DNA of 64,000 bases from Ruminococcus flavefaciens (GTDB lineage: Bacteria > Bacillota > Clostridia > Oscillospirales > Ruminococcaceae): contig NZ_FPIP01000002.1 in assembly GCF_900119075.1 (NCBI RefSeq), forward strand, positions 372,001 through 436,000. Direction: 5' to 3'. Each line of letters starts with the position of its first letter. Position 1 is the stretch's first letter. The notes under the pieces were generated by a model. It made no database searches. It was not told the origin of the DNA and saw only the letters and a program-made list of their open reading frames with translations. This document shows, piece by piece, positions 59,103 through 64,000 of this stretch. Position numbers and translations under genes: made by a program.

Positions 59103-60329
59103 ATGTTCAAAAACATTCTGAAAAAGCTTTCAGCAGTTACGGCTATGGTATGCATGATGAGCATTACAGCGGCTTGCAGCGACAGCAACAAGCCCGAAGC
59201 TGACAGTTCCGCCGCACCGAGCGCCGAGCCGCAGGTATTTACCGAGAATATAACGGGTACCGCTGACGGCTACGATTACGAGCTGTGGAAGGACGAGGGA
59301 GACACTTCATTTACTGTTGACGCAAAGGGCGGCACATTCTCCTGCGAGTGGAGCAACATCAACAATGCCCTTTTCCGCCGCGGAAAGAAGTACGACTGCA
59401 CACAGACCTACGACCAGCTTGGAAATATCTCCGTTGATTACGGCGTGGAATACGAGCCTGTAGGCAATTCCTATATGTGCGTTTACGGCTGGACAAGAGA
59501 TCCTCTTATCGAGTTCTACATCGTTGAGTCATGGGGCTCATGGAGACCGCCGGGAGCTCCCGTATCACTGGGAACTGTAACAGTTGACGGCGGCACATAC
59601 GATATCTACAAGACCACCAGATACGAACAGCCCTCTATCGACGGCACACAGACATTCGACCAGTACTGGAGCGTAAGACAGTCCAAGCCACAGGGCGAGG
59701 GCAAGAAGATAGAAGGTACTATATCCGTGTCCAAGCACTTCGACGCATGGAAAAAGTGCGGTCTTGAGCTCGGAAATATGTATGAAGTAGCTCTTACTAT
59801 CGAGGGCTATCAGTCCAGCGGCAAGGCGACAGTCTACAAGAATGACCTCAACGTAGGCGGCACTTATGCCGAGGCTACAGACATTGAGGTAACTGTTGAC
59901 CATGACGCTATAAAAAAGCTTGAGGGAGCTGTTGAAACAGGAACTCCCGAGGCAGTGGGCTTCTTCGATATCAGCTTCGAGGAGGGCGCACAGGGCTGGA
60001 TACCCAGAGGCGGCTCACTTGTAACTGTTGACAAGGATAAGGCTTCCGACGGTTCGCAGAGCCTTTTCGTCAGCGGCAGAACTGACAACTGGAACGGGGC
60101 GGCGATAATGCTCAGCAGCGATACCTACAAGGCAGGAGAGGCTTACAGCTTCAAGGCTAAGGTAATGCAGGAGAGCGGCAGCGACGTCACCATGAAGATG
60201 ACCATGCAGTACGAACTGGACGGTGAGAAATACGACGAGGTAGCTCTTGCGACTGCAAAGAGCGGCGAATGGCTCACACTTGAAAATCCTGCATACACTA
60301 TCCCCGAGGGTGCTGAAAAAAGTGCTTGA
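59103..60329 (+). CDS. Lipoprotein GH11 xylanase with C-terminally cut CBM22-like module
   Basis: 408 aa; ATG at 59103 after GAGAGGAAAATC. Lipobox ITAAC with C25: a membrane-anchored enzyme. GH11 domain about 53-253 with nucleophile E137 ([10 protein letters not shown]) and acid/base E234 (TIEGYQSSG). A CBM22-like module begins near residue 290 ([33 protein letters not shown]) but stops after [11 protein letters not shown], where such modules usually continue through FYIDDV strands. The stop TGA (60327-60329) lies within the -35 box of the downstream peptide gene, so insertion of that cassette probably truncated it. No dockerin. Confidence 0.92.
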   Translation: MFKNILKKLSAVTAMVCMMSITAACSDSNKPEADSSAAPSAEPQVFTENITGTADGYDYELWKDEGDTSFTVDAKGGTFSCEWSNINNALFRRGKKYDCTQTYDQLGNISVDYGVEYEPVGNSYMCVYGWTRDPLIEFYIVESWGSWRPPGAPVSLGTVTVDGGTYDIYKTTRYEQPSIDGTQTFDQYWSVRQSKPQGEGKKIEGTISVSKHFDAWKKCGLELGNMYEVALTIEGYQSSGKATVYKNDLNVGGTYAEATDIEVTVDHDAIKKLEGAVETGTPEAVGFFDISFEEGAQGWIPRGGSLVTVDKDKASDGSQSLFVSGRTDNWNGAAIMLSSDTYKAGEAYSFKAKVMQESGSDVTMKMTMQYELDGEKYDEVALATAKSGEWLTLENPAYTIPEGAEKSA

Positions 60330-60354
60330 CAAATCGTAAAATACCATGTATAAT
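60326..60354 (+). promoter_or_regulatory. Promoter of peptide gene copy 2
   Basis: TTGACA (60326-60331), 17-bp spacer, TATAAT (60349-60354). Confidence 0.88.
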
Positions 60355-60387
60355 ATGCTCATATCAACTGAAAGGAAGGTGAACTCA

Positions 60388-60462
60388 ATGAAAAACACAG
60401 TATTTACATCAAATCAAAACAAGATAACACTAAGCATGGAGTTTGCCTGCACAGCCGTATAA
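60388..60462 (+). CDS. Small peptide gene copy 2 (24 aa, C-terminal MEFACTAV)
   Basis: Start after AACTGAAAGGAAGGTGAACTC; product MKNTVFTSNQNKITLS plus MEFACTAV. Bases GGAGTTTGCCTGCACAGCC through the stop are identical to copy 1. It is inverted relative to copy 1 across the xylanase gene. Downstream is a strong terminator and then a P-loop kinase gene. See copy 1 for interpretation. Confidence 0.7.
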   Translation: MKNTVFTSNQNKITLSMEFACTAV

Positions 60463-60497
60463 CAGCTTTCTGAGCATATATTAACGGTAGATATTCT

Positions 60498-60528
60498 GCG
60501 CTCCTGCGTTCTGCGGGAGCGCTTTTTT
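60498..60528 (+). terminator. Terminator of peptide gene copy 2
   Basis: GCGCTCC / GGAGCGC stem, loop TGCGTTCTGCG, then TTTTTT. Confidence 0.88.
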
Positions 60529-60571
60529 GTTGCAGGCTTTAGACGGATATTATCTGTCGGAAAGGGATAAC

Positions 60572-61174
60572 ATGAGCAAAAAAATCTTATTTATAGGCGG
60601 TTCACCGTGCAGCGGAAAGAGTACTGCTGCGGAGCTTATCTCAAAAGAATACGGCGCATATTACTTCAAGGTCGACGATCATCTTGGGGAGCTTATCGCA
60701 GCGGCGGCAGCGCAGGGAAAGGCTGCCTGTGCAGGTATCAGCGGCTTATCGGCAGACGGCAACTGGCTGAGAGAGCCCCATATCCAGTGCGAGGAGGAGT
60801 TCAGGATATACGGCGAGACAGCGCCCTTTGTCTTTGACAAAATAGATCAGATATCCGCAGAGCTTATCATTACTGAGGGAGCTGCATATACTCCGCAGGT
60901 CATGAAAGCATACGGAGCAGAAAACTATATCGCCATTGTACCTTCGCCTGAGTTTCAGATATCACATTACAGGCAGAGGGAATGGGTAAAATATGTGCTG
61001 GCGGAATGCTCCGCCAAGGAGAAAGCCTTTGATAACTGGATGCAAAGGGATATACTCTTTGCGCAGCAGGTCAAAGCCGAATGTGAAAAAATGGGTATAC
61101 CCTGTATGGTAAACGACGGAACAAAAATGGTAGAGGAGCTTTACCAATGGGTAAAAACGGCATTCGGACTGTAA
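60572..61174 (+). CDS. P-loop kinase-like protein
   Basis: 200 aa; ATG at 60572 after GGAAAGGG. Walker A FIGGSPCSGKST (about 7-18), KVDDHLGE with a substrate-binding Asp pair, a lid-like stretch SHYRQREWVKYVL, and an adenylate/shikimate-kinase-like length. The phosphate acceptor is unknown; antibiotic or nucleoside kinases share this plan. Probably co-transcribed with the GNAT and 55-aa genes, by readthrough of the peptide terminator or from an unseen promoter. Confidence 0.8.
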   Translation: MSKKILFIGGSPCSGKSTAAELISKEYGAYYFKVDDHLGELIAAAAAQGKAACAGISGLSADGNWLREPHIQCEEEFRIYGETAPFVFDKIDQISAELIITEGAAYTPQVMKAYGAENYIAIVPSPEFQISHYRQREWVKYVLAECSAKEKAFDNWMQRDILFAQQVKAECEKMGIPCMVNDGTKMVEELYQWVKTAFGL

Positions 61175-61208
61175 AACGTACATGGAACGGCGTTCCAAAA
61201 GGAGAAAA

Positions 61209-61652
61209 ATGGAAATAATAACACTTACAAGTACATACGAAAAATGGGATACAGTTGCGGCATTTGCCGAAAACTGCTCATGGAGAGCAGGAAAGGAGCT
61301 TGCAAGGCTCATGGGTGAAAACGAGTTCAGGGACTGGGAGCGTGTTTTCGCAGCCTTTGAGGGCGGCGAGCCTGTGGGCTTCTGCACACTTACGGAAAAG
61401 GACGGGCTGCACCAGAAATATCCTTATACTCCGCTGATAGGCTTTGTTTTTGTGGACGAAGCTCACAGAGGAAAGAGAATTTCGGAGAAAATGATAGGAA
61501 AAGCCCTTGAATACGCAAAAAGTATCGGATATGACAAGGTATATATCATGAGCGGCGAAAGGGGACTGTACGAGAAGTACGGCTTTGTCTGCATGGGCGA
61601 TTTTGAGTCCGTATACGGCGGCAGTGAGCAGCTGTTCGTGATATCGGTATGA
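61209..61652 (+). CDS. GNAT N-acetyltransferase
   Basis: 147 aa; GGAGAAAA before the ATG. EPVGFCTLTEKDGL, FVFVDEAHRGKRISEKMIGKAL (in part, with the acetyl-CoA R/KGKR loop) and YIMSGERGLYEKYGFVCMG define the fold. Substrate unknown. Starts 35 nt after the kinase stop. Confidence 0.88.
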   Translation: MEIITLTSTYEKWDTVAAFAENCSWRAGKELARLMGENEFRDWERVFAAFEGGEPVGFCTLTEKDGLHQKYPYTPLIGFVFVDEAHRGKRISEKMIGKALEYAKSIGYDKVYIMSGERGLYEKYGFVCMGDFESVYGGSEQLFVISV

Positions 61653-61665
61653 ACGGAGGGATATT

Positions 61666-61833
61666 ATGGATAAATTCGTGCCTTATGATAAAATGAGCAA
61701 AAAGGAGCAGAAGAAGATAGACTACGCAAAGCGCGGCAGCTGGAACGGCGTCGATCCTGCCACAAAGGTGGCGGAAAGCGATAAGAAGCGCTATAAGCGC
61801 AAGCCAAAGCATAAAAATGAGGATTGGGAATGA
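61666..61833 (+). CDS. Small basic protein (55 aa), unknown function
   Basis: ATG at 61666 with ACGGAGGG upstream, 13 nt after the GNAT stop. MDKFVPYDKMSKKEQKKIDY followed by a Lys/Arg-rich tail (KKRYKRKPKHK). It is like the small highly charged proteins found in many Clostridia. The stop is inside the inverted-repeat arm of element C. Confidence 0.65.
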   Translation: MDKFVPYDKMSKKEQKKIDYAKRGSWNGVDPATKVAESDKKRYKRKPKHKNEDWE

Positions 61834-61847
61834 AAAAGCTCTGAGTT

Positions 61848-62180
61848 TTAACCAAAACACTTGTATAGAAGCTTATAGTTAATTATGGGGGAAACCTTTC
61901 TGAGGAAAGCGTTTCCCCCATACCCCTTTCCAAAGACTTTTATCTGGTTTTTTCACAGATAGGGCGCTTTATAAATAAAAAAAATCCTGCAAAATACAGG
62001 AGCGCCCTATCTGAGAAAAAACAAAACGAAAGTTTTAGGGAGAGAGTTTGAGAGTGACTCCCCGCAGTGCGGGGAGATGTCACGCAGTGACAGAGGGGAC
62101 GTCCTCCGTCAGAGGGTCCCTTTTTCAAAAGGGGTTCTCTCAATAATAAGCATAAAACATCTGTACAAGTATCATGATTA
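61848..62180 (+). repeat. Terminator-loop miniature element, copy C, with nested palindromic repeat
   Basis: About 333 bp. Shares TAACC end, AAGCTTATAGTTAATTATGG, CTTTTTCAAAAGGGG and CTCAATAATAAGCATAAAA with copies A and B. The central stem TTTTTT plus CACAGATAGGGCGCT (61948-61968) pairs with 62001-62021 (20 of 21). About 62060-62120 carries an extra palindromic stretch (CCCCGCAGTGCGGGG; TGTCACGCAGTGACA; GACGTCCTCCGTC) absent from A and B. Outer arms ATGAAAAAGCTCTGAGTTT (61830-61848, inverted at 62180-62198) are perfect over 19 bp and overlap the coding ends of both neighbours. Confidence 0.85.
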
Positions 62181-62183
62181 AAC

Positions 62184-63191
62184 TCAGAGCTTTTTCATCT
62201 TTTCCACAGCGGCTATGACCTTGTCGCACCACTGGTCGAACTCCTCGTCGTCATTCTGGTATTCGGGGTGGGCGAGAATATGCTCCACCGTGCGGCGTAT
62301 GCCCTCTTTTGCGGAGACCTCCGCCTTGAAATCAGGCACAAGAGCCTTGACCTTGGAGTTGTCGAAGACCACAGAATTAGCCTTGTCGCCTATGAGACTT
62401 CCGAGGAAGTCGTAATCGCTCATATCCGCAAGAGTCTGTGACGAAACATAATACGGCTTCAGCTCAACGCCGAGAGCGTTTGCGATAGCCTTGTATATCT
62501 CGTTCCAGCTGACGCTTTCGTCGGAGGTTATGTGGAAAGCCTCGCCGATAGCCTTGGGATTGCCGATAAGTCCCACGTAAGCCTTTGCGAAGTCGCTGTT
62601 GTGGGTGATAGTCCACAGGGAGCTTCCGTCGCCGTGGATAATGACGGGCTTTCCCTCCTTGATGCGTTTTACCACTTGCCAGCTTCCGCCATTGCCGTGA
62701 ACTCCCAGAGGCACACTGCGCTCGTCGTAGGTATGGCTTGGACGGACGATAGTCACAGGGAAACCGTCCTTGCGATATCGCTCCATGAGGTATTCCTCGC
62801 AGGCTTTTTTGTTCCGTGAGTATTCCCAGTAGGGATTCTCAAGGGGAGTTTCCTCGGTGATAACATAGCTTGTCGGCGGCTTCTGATAGGCAGAAGCGGA
62901 GCTGATATATATGAACTGCTTTGTCTTATCCTTGAAAAGCCGATAGTCGCCCTCCAGCTGTGAGGGCACGAAGCCGATGAACTCGCCAACGCAGTCGAAT
63001 GACATACCTTTTAGCTTTTTTGCGGTCTCCTCTTCGTCGGAGATATCCGCTATGATAGTTCTTACATTCTCGGGCAGGTGTTCGTTCCTGTTTCCGCGGT
63101 TAAGCAGATACAGTTCATGCCCCTGTTTTGCGAGAAGCCTTGTTATCGCCATGCTGATAGTGCCTGTGCCGCCTATGAACAGTATCTTCAT
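62184..63191 (-). CDS. NAD-dependent epimerase/dehydratase (extended SDR)
   Basis: 335 aa; ATG at 63191 after AGGTGA. Rossmann glycine motif FIGGTGTISM (GGTGxIS variant), FIYISSASAYQKP with Ser-Tyr and EYSRNKKACEEYL with the YxxxK Tyr/Lys. The C-terminal part resembles 2-alkyl-3-oxoalkanoate reductase-like and RNA-binding CSP41-type SDRs. Acts on a sugar nucleotide or other hydroxy substrate; unknown. 10 nt after the Fe-ADH gene in one operon. Confidence 0.88.
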   Translation of the reverse strand: MKILFIGGTGTISMAITRLLAKQGHELYLLNRGNRNEHLPENVRTIIADISDEEETAKKLKGMSFDCVGEFIGFVPSQLEGDYRLFKDKTKQFIYISSASAYQKPPTSYVITEETPLENPYWEYSRNKKACEEYLMERYRKDGFPVTIVRPSHTYDERSVPLGVHGNGGSWQVVKRIKEGKPVIIHGDGSSLWTITHNSDFAKAYVGLIGNPKAIGEAFHITSDESVSWNEIYKAIANALGVELKPYYVSSQTLADMSDYDFLGSLIGDKANSVVFDNSKVKALVPDFKAEVSAKEGIRRTVEHILAHPEYQNDDEEFDQWCDKVIAAVEKMKKL

Positions 63192-63201
63192 AGTATTCAC
63201 C

Positions 63202-64000
63202 TCAGAGACTTGCCTTTGCGGCTATCTTGTATATCTCGGTGATGTCCTCGGCGGAAAGTGCTACAAATCCGCCTGTTCTGCCGCTGCCGATACCGAACTT
63301 CTCAACGAGTGCAGGGATATCCTCTTCCTTAGCGCCCAGCTCTGCGAAGTTTATAGGCATACCTATACTGTGGAGGAAGCTCCTGAAACGGCGGATACCC
63401 TCTAAAGCAGTTGCCTCGGGGTTCTCGAAATTCATCTGACAGCCGAAAACTCTTGTTGCCATCTGACAGAAGCGCATAACGTTGTGCTTGTAAACGAATT
63501 CCATCCATGAGGGCATGATAACTGCAAGTCCAGCACCGTGAGCGCAGTCGTAGAGCGCCGAAAGCTCATGCTCTATGCCGTGGCTGTTCCAGTCCTGAGA
63601 GCGTCCCACGCCTACCAAGCCGTTGTGAGCCACCATTCCTGCCCACATGATATTGGCTCTTGCGTCGTAATTGTCAGGATCTGCGATAACACGGGGAGTT
63701 TCCTTGACCATTGTAATGAGTACAGCCTCGCAGAGACGGTCTGTTATCTCGACCTCTGTAGTATTTGTGAAGTATCTTTCAAAAACGTGAGCCATGATAT
63801 CGGTAGCTCCGCAGGCTGTCTGATATGCAGGCAGAGTCTGTGTGAGAGCAGGGTTCAGTATAGAGAATTTTGACCTGAGCACGTCGGAGCCTGCCCCTCT
63901 TTTCAGCATACCGTCCTCCTTTGTGATAACGGAGTCGCCCGAGCCCTCGCTGCCTGCGGCTGCGATAGTGAGAACAACGCCGATAGGCAGAGCCTTTTCT
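63202..64000 (-). CDS. Iron-containing alcohol dehydrogenase, BDH/YqhD-like (partial, 5' end outside window)
   Basis: C-terminal 265 residues of a Fe-ADH; it is open at the right edge. PIGVVLTIAAAGSEGSGDSVIT is the conserved TxxxTGSE-like segment. Metal ligands: Asp and His in ACGATDIMAHVFERYF and the two His of GIEHELSALYDCAHGAGLAV (in part). It reduces aldehydes or butanal with NAD(P)H, as in fermentative butanol dehydrogenases. The internal ATG at 63909 is not the start, since the frame continues upstream with family sequence. Confidence 0.93.
   Translation of the reverse strand, partial: EKALPIGVVLTIAAAGSEGSGDSVITKEDGMLKRGAGSDVLRSKFSILNPALTQTLPAYQTACGATDIMAHVFERYFTNTTEVEITDRLCEAVLITMVKETPRVIADPDNYDARANIMWAGMVAHNGLVGVGRSQDWNSHGIEHELSALYDCAHGAGLAVIMPSWMEFVYKHNVMRFCQMATRVFGCQMNFENPEATALEGIRRFRSFLHSIGMPINFAELGAKEEDIPALVEKFGIGSGRTGGFVALSAEDITEIYKIAAKASL

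Noticed and set aside
1..64000. tRNA and rRNA genes
   Set aside because: No cloverleaf with the GTTCGA-type arm or rRNA-like stretch was recognised; a tRNAscan run would settle it.

Overview
The window looks like a chromosomal piece of a fibre-degrading Ruminococcus (R. flavefaciens / R. albus type; low-GC Gram-positive, about 40-45% G+C by eye). The evidence is the set of secreted proteins: GH30 and GH11 xylanase modules, type I dockerins, Thr-rich linkers, a CBM22-like module, an acetylxylan-esterase-like SGNH module, and dockerins on proteins of unknown function. Genes have strong AGGAGG-type ribosome sites and TTGACA/TATAAT promoters with 17-bp spacers.

Layout. 1-2.7 kb: start of a GH30 glucuronoxylanase (runs off the left edge) and a divergent ECF sigma/anti-sigma pair. 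2.8-5 kb: flavin reductase, then a complete IS256-family element with an 8-bp target duplication that split a palindromic terminator. 5.4-9.3 kb: an AT-rich gtrABC-like glycosylation operon (GT-C membrane transferase, polyprenyl-phosphate GT2, methyltransferase, GtrA flippase). 9.4-11.6 kb: IS256-end relic, truncated miniature element, then a stand-alone reverse transcriptase preceded by a structured RNA closed by a 16-bp helix and by a small gene. 12.3-16.3 kb: second sigma/anti-sigma pair and a UDP-sugar dehydrogenase with an N-terminal XRE DNA-binding domain. 16.6-20.6 kb: radical SAM/SPASM enzyme overlapping a repeat-rich dockerin protein, and an LRR-SLH-dockerin protein. 20.9-33.5 kb: a 12-gene exopolysaccharide/capsule operon on the minus strand. 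34-41 kb: small unknown gene, VanZ-like protein, diguanylate cyclase, BspA-type LRR protein, third sigma/anti-sigma pair, U32-peptidase-like protein. 41.7-44.3 kb: an unusual cassette (catalytically degenerate serine recombinase, 27-aa ORF, radical-SAM/phosphoribosyltransferase fusion). 44.4-55.9 kb: FluC fluoride channel, YaiI family, GH11-esterase-dockerin enzyme, HD hydrolase, a GH11-like protein with lost catalytic residues, ABC-F ATPase, a SAM-riboswitch-controlled orphan gene, pseudouridine synthase, SGNH lipoprotein, acylphosphatase. 56-64 kb: ABC exporter, two inverted copies of a tiny peptide gene sharing a C-terminal EFACTAV around a lipoprotein GH11 xylanase, a P-loop kinase, GNAT, epimerase and Fe-alcohol dehydrogenase (runs off the right edge).

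How parts fit. The xylan-directed enzymes (GH30, two GH11 enzymes, CE3-like esterase) and dockerin proteins belong to the extracellular fibre-degrading machinery; three ECF sigma factors with membrane anti-sigma partners are plausible extracellular sensors for it. The Gtr-like operon and the capsule operon shape the cell envelope. Scattered through convergent intergenic spaces is a family of about 280-330-bp miniature elements sitting in the loops of bidirectional terminators, each with a different but self-complementary central stem. The strongest candidates for undescribed biology are the RT plus structured RNA unit, the degenerate recombinase/radical-SAM-PRTase cassette, the EFACTAV peptide genes beside an ABC exporter, and the radical SAM/repeat-dockerin pair.
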